Shown: positions 1-6,928, numbered from the stretch's first letter. The stretch: 7,053 bases of DNA from Bacteroidota bacterium (GCA_022567875.1 JADFGB010000052.1:1-7053), one strand, 5' to 3'. The notes: generated from the letters alone by a model not told the origin. Translations and numbers: made by a program.

Positions 1-512
1 ACACAGAAGAAATAACAATTGTTCACGCCGGTAATATTTTTGATTATCAAAACCCCAAAGAATTTTGGAAAGAATTAAAAAGAAAAATTGATAGCGGGGA
101 AAAAATAAAAATCAAATTTATCGGCACTGTCGGTCCCGCAATAAAACAAACAATTAATAAAATTGGTTTGTCTGAATTTACAGAATACCTTGGGTTCCTT
201 TCTTATAAAGAAATGTTAAAACATTTATCACAGGCTTCTTATTTACTTGTCTGTGCTACTGAAAGGAGACACGTACCGGGTAAACTTTTTGAATATTTAA
301 GAATAGGAAAACCGATAATTGCATTTGGTGATGATAACGAAGAAGTGAAAGGAATTATTGAAGAGGCAAGTGCAGGGAAATTATATAAATATTCTGATTC
401 CGCAAAAGATATTTTTGAAATTGGTAATTCTTTTATATTCGACAAAAGTAAAATAGAAATTTACGAAAGAAAAAATATTGCAAAAGATTTAATCGAAGTT
501 TTAAATCAATAA
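1..512 (+). CDS. Glycosyltransferase, GT-B fold, C-terminal part (5' end outside window)
   Basis: The reading frame is open from position 3 to the TAA at 510-512, giving 169 residues without a start, so the gene begins to the left of the window. The TTG at 168 is internal: coding character continues upstream of it. The fragment matches the C-terminal Rossmann domain of family 1/4-type glycosyltransferases. It opens with a beta strand followed by a glycine and asparagine (IVHAGN, fragment residues 6-11), as is usual where this domain starts. It then has KFIGTVG (38-44) and the clear signature VPGKLFEYL (91-99) followed by GKPIIAFG (102-109). In this fold the G/K/E cluster contacts the nucleotide-sugar donor. 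The enzyme probably transfers a sugar from an NDP-sugar to a surface glycan or lipid acceptor on the cytoplasmic face. Donor and acceptor cannot be read from this part. A usual length near 400 residues implies that more than half is missing. It converges on the SDR gene with a 4-bp gap. Confidence 0.88.
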   Translation, partial: TEEITIVHAGNIFDYQNPKEFWKELKRKIDSGEKIKIKFIGTVGPAIKQTINKIGLSEFTEYLGFLSYKEMLKHLSQASYLLVCATERRHVPGKLFEYLRIGKPIIAFGDDNEEVKGIIEEASAGKLYKYSDSAKDIFEIGNSFIFDKSKIEIYERKNIAKDLIEVLNQ

Positions 513-516
513 TTTC

Positions 517-1290
517 CTATTCCTTTCTAAACACCTGCGTTGCTGATGCCTGAGCCGTGGGAGTTACAATAATTTCATTAATATTTATACGAGATTTTCT
601 AGTTGCTGCAAATAAAATAAGGTCTGCAATGTCTTCGCCTGTAAGAGGTTCAATTCCATTGTAAACTTTTTTAGCCCGTTCTTTATCGCCGTTAAATCTT
701 ACTTCGCTGAATTCTGTTTCCACGAGTCCGGGGGATATGTTTGTTACCCTAATATTACTTTCAAGAGTGTCCATTCTTATTGCTTCGCTTAAAGAATTTA
801 CGGCAAATTTTGTTGCGCAATAAACATTTCCGTATGGATAAACCTGATGTCCTGCAATTGAACCTAAATTTATAACGTGACCTTGCTTACGCTCAATCAT
901 TAGTGGTAATATTTGGCGAGTAACATAAAGAAGACCTTTTATATTTGTATCTATCATTGCTTCCCAGTCTTCAATATTGCCATCGTTTATTTTACTATAG
1001 CCTTTTGCTAATCCGGCATTGTTTAATAAAATATCTATTTGTTTCCATTCATCAGGCAGCGATGAAATCTTATCTTTTACTTGTTCTAAATTTCTTACAT
1101 CCAATTCAAAAGAATATATTTTTACTCCAAATTTAGATTCTATATTTTTACAAAGTTCATCTAATATGTTTTTTCTTCTAGCTGAAAGAATAAGGTTAGC
1201 ACCTTCTTCCGCAAATGATATTGCACATGCTTTACCGATACCTGAAGAAGCACCGGTAATAAAAACAATTTTATTGTCTAATTTTCCCAA
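517..1290 (-). CDS. ydfG: SDR-family NADP-dependent oxidoreductase, YdfG-like (3-hydroxy acid / malonic semialdehyde type)
   Basis: A 257-residue classical short-chain dehydrogenase with a full set of motifs. These are the cofactor loop TGASSGIG (12-19), two arginines after the second strand (38-39, favouring NADP(H)), LDV (63-65), NNAG (90-93), structural N116 and the catalytic triad S144, Y157, K161. Several stretches recall Escherichia coli YdfG, such as IDILLNNAGLA, DWEAMIDTN and ISPGLVETEFSEVRF. That enzyme oxidises serine and related 3-hydroxy acids and reduces malonic semialdehyde in the cytosol. The substrate here is inferred from similarity only. The start is TTG at 1288-1290. The frame has a TAA (the stop of the upstream membrane gene) only 18 nt earlier, with no ATG or GTG between, and GGAG lies 7 nt before the TTG. 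Starting at the first internal Met would remove the cofactor-binding domain. The 18-bp gap suggests cotranscription with the membrane protein. The symbol is a best match, not proof of orthology. Confidence 0.9.
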   Translation of the reverse strand: MGKLDNKIVFITGASSGIGKACAISFAEEGANLILSARRKNILDELCKNIESKFGVKIYSFELDVRNLEQVKDKISSLPDEWKQIDILLNNAGLAKGYSKINDGNIEDWEAMIDTNIKGLLYVTRQILPLMIERKQGHVINLGSIAGHQVYPYGNVYCATKFAVNSLSEAIRMDTLESNIRVTNISPGLVETEFSEVRFNGDKERAKKVYNGIEPLTGEDIADLILFAATRKSRININEIIVTPTAQASATQVFRKE

Positions 1291-1297
1291 AGTTTTT

Positions 1298-1301
1298 CTC
1301 C
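1298..1301 (-). promoter_or_regulatory. Shine-Dalgarno GGAG for the TTG-started SDR gene
   Basis: On the minus strand, GGAG is followed by 7 nt and then TTG. This spacing is good and settles the non-ATG start. It is the only clear SD in front of a gene in the minus-strand run; the leaders of the other four genes are merely A-rich. Confidence 0.65.
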
Positions 1302-1308
1302 AATATAT

Positions 1309-1830
1309 TTAAGACTTAATAAAGGTTACAAATTTTTTAATTCTATTTGTAGCAAAATTTATGTATGAAAAAACAACAAAAATTATTAAAAATGTAACCA
1401 ACAAAGATTTGGTGTATGAATATTCTGAAACGAAAATATACATTGACCAGTCGGTGCTTAAAAAATTATTTATTATAACGGACAATGCGTAAAGAAGTAT
1501 TGTAATTACTAAATAACCAATATTTATCATCTGGTAAATAATTAGTCCTGTTCTTATGTTGTTATTATAAACCTTAATGAGAAATAAAGCAGATAATTCT
1601 ATAAAAATTATAACTGAGAAAATTGGGATTAAGTAGATAACAGTATCATAAATTAATTTATGTGATTCGGGCAGCGTGAAGACTGTGTATAATGATATAC
1701 CTTTAAGGGCAAAGGAAATATCGCGAGTGTAAATTAAGAAAACAGCTCCTGCTTTAATAAGTTCATTTAAAATCAACACGCTAATCAATGCAACTACAAT
1801 TGATATTGAAATTAAAATATTCTTTTTCAT
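1309..1830 (-). CDS. Hypothetical integral membrane protein, four predicted helices
   Basis: I do not recognise this 173-residue protein as a member of a known family. By hydrophobicity it has four membrane-spanning stretches, at about residues 5-22, 59-86, 94-121 and 138-160. A hydrophilic loop of about 35 residues (ILNELIKAG into YTRDISFALKG, ending TLPESHK) lies between the first two. The N-terminus is MKKN and the C-terminus is short and basic (RIKKFVTFIK), which suggests both ends are cytoplasmic by the positive-inside rule. There are no cysteines, no histidine cluster and no catalytic motif that I can see, so an enzyme role is not supported. The first helix could also be read as an uncleaved signal anchor. 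The start is ATG at 1828-1830 with an A/T-only leader (ATATAAAAA) and no SD. It lies 75 bp after the radical SAM gene and 18 bp before the SDR gene, and is probably cotranscribed with the SDR. A small sensor, transporter accessory or lineage-specific protein are all possible. Confidence 0.75.
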   Translation of the reverse strand: MKKNILISISIVVALISVLILNELIKAGAVFLIYTRDISFALKGISLYTVFTLPESHKLIYDTVIYLIPIFSVIIFIELSALFLIKVYNNNIRTGLIIYQMINIGYLVITILLYALSVIINNFLSTDWSMYIFVSEYSYTKSLLVTFLIIFVVFSYINFATNRIKKFVTFIKS

Positions 1831-1905
1831 TTTTTATATAAAATTGTTTTTAAAGTAATTTATTAAAAATAGAAATAATTGAAATGAATAACGAATTAGA
1901 TATTA

Positions 1906-2916
1906 TTAATTAAAAACACCCGGTATTTCAGTAAAGCACTTTGGACAAATACTTCCCAGCAGATTATTTTTTAACACAGAATGCCAATCTCTTTCAATTA
2001 GTTTGGCTTTACAATTTGGGCAATAGGTAGTTTGACCTTCTCTGTTATAAATGTTTCCGACATAACAAAAATTTATTCCTGTATTAATAGCAATTTTTCG
2101 GGCTCTAATTAATGTATCTTCAGGGGTTCTGTTTTTATCTCTCATCTTAAAATCCGGATGAAAAGCAGTAAAATGCAGGGGAATATTTTCTCCGAGATTT
2201 TCCAAAATCCAATCACATTCCTTTTTAATTTCCTCTTCTGAATCATTCTCACCGGGAATTAATAAAGTTGTTATTTCAACCCAAACATCCGTTTCATTTT
2301 TTAACCATATTAATGTATCAAGCACATCATCTAAATGAGAAAAAGTTAATTTGTAATAAAATTTTTCTGTAAATGCCTTTAAATCAACATTTGCTGCATC
2401 TATATATTTATAAACATCTTTACGAGCCTCTTTATCAATGTAACCGGCAGTAACCATTACTGTCTTTATTTTTTCTTCTCTTGCTATTTTGGAAATGTCG
2501 ATCACATATTCACCGAATATTGTAGGATCGTTGTAAGTAAAAGCAATTGAAGGAGTAGAGTGTTTTTGTGCAAGTTTTACAACTTCATCGGGAGATGCTG
2601 AAACTGCATTTGTATCATCAAGCTTTGCTTTGCTTATTGACCAATTTTGACAAAACTTGCAACCTAAATTACATCCTGCAGTTCCAAAACTAAGTACTTC
2701 CGTTCCCGGTAAAAAATGATTAAGCGGTTTTTTTTCAATCGGGTCCATTGCAAAACCCGTTGGTTTTCCGTAACCAATTGTGTATAATTTATTGTTATGA
2801 TTTTGTCTGATGTAACAAAACCCAGGTTGACCTTCACCAATTTTGCAGTAACGCGGACAGAGTGTGCATAATATTTTATTTTTGTCTGTCGGTTCCCACC
2901 ATTTTGCTAAATACAT
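1906..2916 (-). CDS. amrS: AmmeMemoRadiSam system radical SAM enzyme (AmrS)
   Basis: A 336-residue radical SAM protein of the group once annotated as pyruvate formate-lyase activating enzyme-like. The CX3CX2C motif that binds the SAM-cleaving [4Fe-4S] cluster is C82, C86, C89 (within GTAGCNLGCKFCQNW). The N-terminal segment has four further cysteines, C17, C20, C24 and C34, in the CTLCPRYC...GFC arrangement typical of this group. The tail carries two CxxC pairs, C299/C302 and C324/C327, and ends IPG plus three residues. Length and tail fit AmrS rather than a true glycyl-radical activase, and no glycyl-radical enzyme lies nearby. In many genomes AmrS is encoded with a Memo-domain and an AMMECR1-domain protein. 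Neither is in this window, and I do not assign a reaction. The start is ATG at 2914-2916 with an AT-rich leader lacking an SD. It lies 77 bp downstream of pyk, with an inverted repeat in the gap. Cytosolic and presumably oxygen-sensitive (inference). Confidence 0.92.
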   Translation of the reverse strand: MYLAKWWEPTDKNKILCTLCPRYCKIGEGQPGFCYIRQNHNNKLYTIGYGKPTGFAMDPIEKKPLNHFLPGTEVLSFGTAGCNLGCKFCQNWSISKAKLDDTNAVSASPDEVVKLAQKHSTPSIAFTYNDPTIFGEYVIDISKIAREEKIKTVMVTAGYIDKEARKDVYKYIDAANVDLKAFTEKFYYKLTFSHLDDVLDTLIWLKNETDVWVEITTLLIPGENDSEEEIKKECDWILENLGENIPLHFTAFHPDFKMRDKNRTPEDTLIRARKIAINTGINFCYVGNIYNREGQTTYCPNCKAKLIERDWHSVLKNNLLGSICPKCFTEIPGVFN

Positions 2917-2947
2917 TTCTAAATTTGATTGATTGTTTTTTAAAAGG

Positions 2948-2970
2948 TACTTTAGAATTATTTTAAAGTA
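2948..2970. repeat. Inverted repeat in the pyk-amrS gap
   Basis: The arms TACTTTAGAA (2948-2957) and TTTTAAAGTA (2961-2970) are complementary at 9 of 10 positions around a 3-nt loop. The outer 7 bp match perfectly. In minus-strand RNA the odd pair is A:C; in plus-strand RNA it would be G:U. The stem is A/T-rich and is followed on the minus strand only by CCTTTT, so it is a poor intrinsic terminator. A protein-binding site or a weak attenuating hairpin ahead of amrS are alternatives. A chance match in AT-rich DNA cannot be excluded. Confidence 0.45.
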
Positions 2971-2984
2971 AAGGTGTGTTGCAA
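2957..2984 (-). promoter_or_regulatory. Weak candidate sigma70-type promoter for amrS
   Basis: On the minus strand, TTGCAA (2979-2984) is followed by a 16-bp spacer and AATAAT (2957-2962). That is four and five of six matches to the -35 and -10 consensus. The -10 box lies inside the inverted repeat, which would suit an operator. In DNA this rich in A/T such matches are common, so this is only a candidate. If real, amrS and the genes after it could be transcribed apart from pyk. Confidence 0.2.
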
Positions 2985-2993
2985 ATTTAATTG

Positions 2994-4430
2994 TTAAATC
3001 ACTTCAAACCTTAGCCAGCTTGCACGGGATTTTTCTGAGTAGGGTGCGCCCGCAGTAAAAATAACAAGGTCATCTTTTTTTATTAACCCGGCTTTTAAAA
3101 GTGACATTTTAGCTTCATCGATACAAAGATGTTCTTTATCGATGTTACCGAAGTAAAATGAAATCACACCCCATCTTAGAGATAAATTATTCATTGTTTC
3201 AAAACTGTTGGATAAAGCAATGACTTTAGCTTTTGGCCTGTATTTTGAAAGGTTAACAGCAGTTCTACCCTTAAATGTGAACACTACTATAGCATTGGCA
3301 TTAATATGTCTGCTTAAAGAAACTATAGATCTTCCGACAGAGTCAAAAAGATTTTCTTCAACAGTAGAAGGCGTTTCATATTCTTCGTCTTTTAAAGGCT
3401 GGAAATAAGTCTCTGCATTTAAAATTATTGAATTCATCATTTTCACAGTTTCTACCGGGTATTTGCCAATTGCTGTTTCACCGCTAAGCATAACAACTCC
3501 TGTTCCGTCCAAAACTGCATTGGCTACGTCAGATGCTTCTGCACGCGTGGGAACCGGGTTATGAATCATTGATTCCAGCATTTGTGTTGCCGTTATTACA
3601 AGCTTTCCTTTTAAGTTACATTTTTTAATTATTTCTTTTTGTATTAAGGGAACTTCCTGTGGCGGAAGCTCAACACCAAGATCGCCGCGTGCAATCATAA
3701 TTCCATCCGAAACTTCAAGAATAGAATCAAAATCCTCACAGGCTTCTTTCTTTTCTATCTTTGCAATTATGGGGATCTCTTTTCCTTTTTCTTTCAACCA
3801 ATTTTTCAATTCTATTATATCATCCGCTTTACGAACAAATGATAAGGCTATGTAATCAACACGATGTTGAAGAATGAACTCTAAATTCTCGTAATCCTCT
3901 TCTGTAATTGACGGAGTTGACAGTTTCATTCCTGGTAAATTGATGCCCTTCTTAGGTTTTAATATTCCGCCGTTTTCGATTATGCAGGTGAGAGAATCCT
4001 CATTTTTTTGTGTAACCTTAAGTCTAAGCAGTCCGTCATCAATTAAAATAGTATCCCCGATTTGTGCATCATTAACGAGAGGTTTATAAGAGGTTGAAAT
4101 TTTTTCGGATGTCCCTTTTATATCTTCGGAAATAATTTCAATAGTTTTTCCTGTAATCAGTTCTATCTCAGGTGTAATTAATTCACCTATTCTAATTTTT
4201 GGACCTTGCAGGTCCGCCAAGATAGCTAACGGAGTGTTTTCCGCTTGACAAGCTTTGTGAATATTATAAAATATAGTTTTAAGGTAATCTTTATTACCGT
4301 GTGAAAAATTTAATCTGACTCCGTTGCACCCTGCTTTTATTAATTCTCTAATTTTTTCTGTAGAATCAGTTGCAGGACCTAAAGTACAAAGTATTTTTGT
4401 TTTAGCTAACATAGAATTATTTTCTGACAT
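2994..4430 (-). CDS. pyk: Pyruvate kinase
   Basis: Converts phosphoenolpyruvate and ADP to pyruvate and ATP, the last step of glycolysis, in the cytosol. Numbering is from the ATG at 4428-4430 (478 residues). The N-terminal TLGPAT (16-21) and RLNFSHG (39-45) start the A-domain barrel. The B-domain lid is at about 75-165, with IDDG and the NGGILKPKKGINLPG stretch. The metal- and phosphate-binding core follows: K224 and E226 in IIAKIEKKEA, D250 in ARGDLGVE and T282 in TATQMLESM. PTRAEASDVANAVLDG and LSGETAIGKYP are classic. The regulatory C-domain runs from about 355 to the end, with no extra phosphohistidine domain. E109 sits where Glu117 of K+-dependent enzymes aligns by eye, suggesting K+ dependence (tentative). 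The ATG overlaps the protease stop as TGATG. A GTG one codon earlier (4431-4433) is equally possible and would give 479 residues. No true SD is visible, only purine-rich sequence formed by the protease's last codons. Confidence 0.96.
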   Translation of the reverse strand: MSENNSMLAKTKILCTLGPATDSTEKIRELIKAGCNGVRLNFSHGNKDYLKTIFYNIHKACQAENTPLAILADLQGPKIRIGELITPEIELITGKTIEIISEDIKGTSEKISTSYKPLVNDAQIGDTILIDDGLLRLKVTQKNEDSLTCIIENGGILKPKKGINLPGMKLSTPSITEEDYENLEFILQHRVDYIALSFVRKADDIIELKNWLKEKGKEIPIIAKIEKKEACEDFDSILEVSDGIMIARGDLGVELPPQEVPLIQKEIIKKCNLKGKLVITATQMLESMIHNPVPTRAEASDVANAVLDGTGVVMLSGETAIGKYPVETVKMMNSIILNAETYFQPLKDEEYETPSTVEENLFDSVGRSIVSLSRHINANAIVVFTFKGRTAVNLSKYRPKAKVIALSNSFETMNNLSLRWGVISFYFGNIDKEHLCIDEAKMSLLKAGLIKKDDLVIFTAGAPYSEKSRASWLRFEVI

Positions 4431-6895
4431 CACTTTTTCTTTCTTTTAATTGTGGATGGTTTACTTTTGTGTTTTACTGGTTTTGATTTTGTTTTTTGAT
4501 AGAAATCTTTTAATTTCTTTTCAACTAAACCGAAGACCGTATTAGGTTCATAATTTCCTCTTGAATTTAATTTACCTGCTTTTACACCTGTTAAAATTTC
4601 AATACCCTCTTCAACTCTGGAGATTGCATAAATATGGAATTCTTTCTTTTCAACTGCTTCTACCACTTCTTTTTTTAACATCAGATCTTTTGTGTTTTGA
4701 ATGGGAATAACTACACCCTGTTTTTTTGTTAACCCTCGATGCTTGCAAAGATCAAAAAATCCTTCAATTTTTTCATTAACTCCCCCTATTGGTTGAACAT
4801 CACCTTTTTGATTTAATGAACCCGTTACCGCAAATGATTGTTTTAACGGCAGATTAGAAAGTGTTGAAAGTAAAGCAAAAATTTCAGCACAGGATGCACT
4901 GTCTCCGTCAACTCCGCCGTAAGACTGCTCAAACACAAAATTAGCATTAAAAGAAAGCGGAAAGTTTTGACCGAATGTTTCCTTAAAATATCCTGAAATA
5001 ATCAACACACCTTTTTTATATGTGTTTCCAGCCAAACCTGCTTCACGATCAACATTTATTATGTTACCACTTCCTATTGAAACTGAGGCAGTAATTCTTG
5101 TAGGTTTACCAAAAGAATAAAAATCGGAGCCATAAACTGCAAGCCCGTTTATTTGTCCTACTCTATCACCATCGGAATCAATAAGAATTACGTTTTCGTT
5201 TATCATATCAGTAACTTTTGACTCTGATAAACCATGTCTGTCTTTAGCAAAATTATATGCTTTTTCAATATGTGCAGAAGTAACTACATTAAACCCGTCA
5301 TCGCAAGCCCAAAAATTTGCTTCACGTGCAACATCTGCAATGTAAGAGAATCTTGTTGTAAGTTTATCCTGCTGCCCTGCATAACGAGCACTTATTTCTA
5401 TTAATTTTGCAATAGCTGATTTGTCAAACTCGTTCATTTCTTCTTCTTTAATAAGTTTTTTTACAACTCTTGCATATTTAAGCAATACTTCGTCCGTACG
5501 TTTTATTTCATAATCAAAATCTGCTTTAATTTTAAAAATCTTTTTAAAATCATCTTCATAGTTTGCTAAAAGAGAGTAAATATGAGAAGTTCCGATTAGT
5601 ATTATTTTTGTGTCTATGTTAATCGGTTCCGGTTGTAGAATTGAAGAGGATATTTGAAACAGCTTATTTTCCTCCCTAATTTGAAGAGTCCTGTATGTTA
5701 AAATTCTCTTTAAAGTCCGCCAAACGTTTGGTTCTTCAAAAAGATAATTAACATTTAGAACCAAGTAACCCCCGTTTGCACGAAGAATTGCACCGGCTTT
5801 AATTTTTGTGAAATCGCTGTACCATCCGCCACTGCCGTCGCTTACTTTTTCAATAGTTCCGAAAAGATTAAAGTAGCTCGGTGATGTTTCTATAATAACG
5901 GGACAGTTTTGTGTATCTGAATTATCTAATATGATATTTACTTCGTATTCTTTAAAGTAGTCAATAATAAAACCTTCCTCGGTCTTTTCGCCCTGTGTTT
6001 TAACACCTTTAAAAACTTGTACGTTTTCTAGAATATTTTCTTCAACATCATTTAAATAATTGATTATTTTTTTATCAGTAAATTGTTCGCGTAAATTATC
6101 CATTACCCCTTTAACAACTATTTTAGCAATACTTTTTTCAAGTTCATTTAATTTCTGTTGAAATTTCTGACTTAATTTTAGACCTTTTTTGAATAGTGTT
6201 TGAAGTGATTGCTGATATGAAGTATATTTTTTTACAATTTTTTCGGCATTTTTTTGTGTTAATTTTTTCTTTTGCACTAAGTCTTCAAGTTGTAAAAGAG
6301 ATACAGGTTTGTTATTTATCATAGGGAACAATTCGGGTCTGGTGATCTGTCCGTCCTGCACTTGACCTAATTTAAAATTATTCTTCTGTAATTTTTCTTC
6401 AAACGGCTGCAAGAGTTTTTGTTGTTGATTTGCGAAGTCAGTAACAATTATTTTCTTTTCTTCCTGATAATTTTTACTTTCGAGTGTTTGTGGTATTTTA
6501 CCTTTCAGCATTTCAATGGAGTCACATAATTCTTTTTTGAAATTCTTAGCGTGTCCTTTAGGGAATATTAGTAAAGTAGGTCTGTCCGTATCTTTAAAAT
6601 TATTTACATAAGTATAATCATAAAGCAACGGACAGTTTGAACTTATTGTCTCCAACATTTTTTTTACAGTAGTTGCTTTTCCCGTACCGGATAATCCGGC
6701 AATGTAAATGTTGTATCCCGGGCTACGAAGATCAACACCTAATTTTAAAGCTTTTAAAGCCCTTTCCTGTCCGAGTATTCCTTCAATTGGTTCCAGTTCA
6801 TCCGTGGATGCAAATTTGAAAATGTCTGGATTACAAACCCATCTTATTTCTTCCGGTTTAAGTTCTTTATATTTACTGGCTTTTATGGTTTTCAT
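4430..6895 (-). CDS. Lon-family AAA+ serine protease (LonB/LonC-like, no LAN N-domain)
   Basis: An 821-residue protein combining a AAA+ module with a C-terminal Lon (S16) protease domain. It lacks the N-terminal substrate domain of classical Lon. The P-loop is GLSGTGKA (67-74), with Ala where Ser/Thr is usual but Thr at 75-76. A lysine/glutamine/glutamate-rich helical insert fills about 140-300, matching the helical domain of LonC-like proteins. The Walker B region is GGYLVLNVNYLF (375-386), with Asn381 where an Asp is often found. The LID-like part includes ARYAGQQDKLTTRFSYIADVAREANFW (split here around 503-529). The protease dyad is S666 (DGDSAS) and K709 (GGVNEK), 43 residues apart as in E. 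coli Lon, so peptidase activity is expected. The last 50 residues are a basic tail ending KRKKK. Likely role: degradation of damaged or unfolded cytosolic proteins; whether it needs ATP is uncertain. The start is ATG at 6893-6895 with no clear SD. It is first in the minus-strand run, and its stop overlaps pyk. Confidence 0.92.
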   Translation of the reverse strand: MKTIKASKYKELKPEEIRWVCNPDIFKFASTDELEPIEGILGQERALKALKLGVDLRSPGYNIYIAGLSGTGKATTVKKMLETISSNCPLLYDYTYVNNFKDTDRPTLLIFPKGHAKNFKKELCDSIEMLKGKIPQTLESKNYQEEKKIIVTDFANQQQKLLQPFEEKLQKNNFKLGQVQDGQITRPELFPMINNKPVSLLQLEDLVQKKKLTQKNAEKIVKKYTSYQQSLQTLFKKGLKLSQKFQQKLNELEKSIAKIVVKGVMDNLREQFTDKKIINYLNDVEENILENVQVFKGVKTQGEKTEEGFIIDYFKEYEVNIILDNSDTQNCPVIIETSPSYFNLFGTIEKVSDGSGGWYSDFTKIKAGAILRANGGYLVLNVNYLFEEPNVWRTLKRILTYRTLQIREENKLFQISSSILQPEPINIDTKIILIGTSHIYSLLANYEDDFKKIFKIKADFDYEIKRTDEVLLKYARVVKKLIKEEEMNEFDKSAIAKLIEISARYAGQQDKLTTRFSYIADVAREANFWACDDGFNVVTSAHIEKAYNFAKDRHGLSESKVTDMINENVILIDSDGDRVGQINGLAVYGSDFYSFGKPTRITASVSIGSGNIINVDREAGLAGNTYKKGVLIISGYFKETFGQNFPLSFNANFVFEQSYGGVDGDSASCAEIFALLSTLSNLPLKQSFAVTGSLNQKGDVQPIGGVNEKIEGFFDLCKHRGLTKKQGVVIPIQNTKDLMLKKEVVEAVEKKEFHIYAISRVEEGIEILTGVKAGKLNSRGNYEPNTVFGLVEKKLKDFYQKTKSKPVKHKSKPSTIKRKKK

Positions 6896-6928
6896 AACTT
6901 ACACACTGTTGTAAAAATAATTTTTAAA

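Noticed and set aside
239..445. 68-codon minus-strand open frame
   Set aside because: It lies wholly inside the glycosyltransferase fragment, which has clear family motifs. It is an antisense shadow without its own signals.
168..512. Short glycosyltransferase starting at TTG 168
   Set aside because: The same frame is open and protein-like up to the window edge, with motifs of the C-terminal domain before 168, so this is a fragment of a longer gene and not a separate one.
945..1312. Plus-strand open frames of 63 and 97 codons
   Set aside because: Both are antisense to the SDR gene, whose cofactor and catalytic motifs are complete. Their sequences show no recognisable protein character.
1831..1905. 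Promoter or small RNA gene between amrS and the membrane protein
   Set aside because: The 75 bp are almost pure A/T with no convincing paired boxes and no stable hairpin; nothing beyond the shared 11-bp word could be supported.
1906..2916. Pyruvate formate-lyase activating enzyme
   Set aside because: The cysteine-rich N-terminus, the two C-terminal CxxC pairs and the lack of a glycyl-radical enzyme nearby fit the AmmeMemoRadiSam enzyme better. Linking it to the adjacent pyruvate kinase on this old name would be misleading.
2948..2970. Intrinsic terminator of pyk
   Set aside because: The stem is nearly all A/T with a mismatch in the minus-strand RNA, and is followed only by CCTTTT, not a proper T-tract.
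3208..3408. 66-codon plus-strand open frame
   Set aside because: Antisense to the C-terminal domain of pyruvate kinase, with no promoter or ribosome-binding signal.
6708..6914. 68-codon plus-strand open frame
   Set aside because: Antisense to the P-loop region of the protease and extending only slightly into the leader; a shadow.
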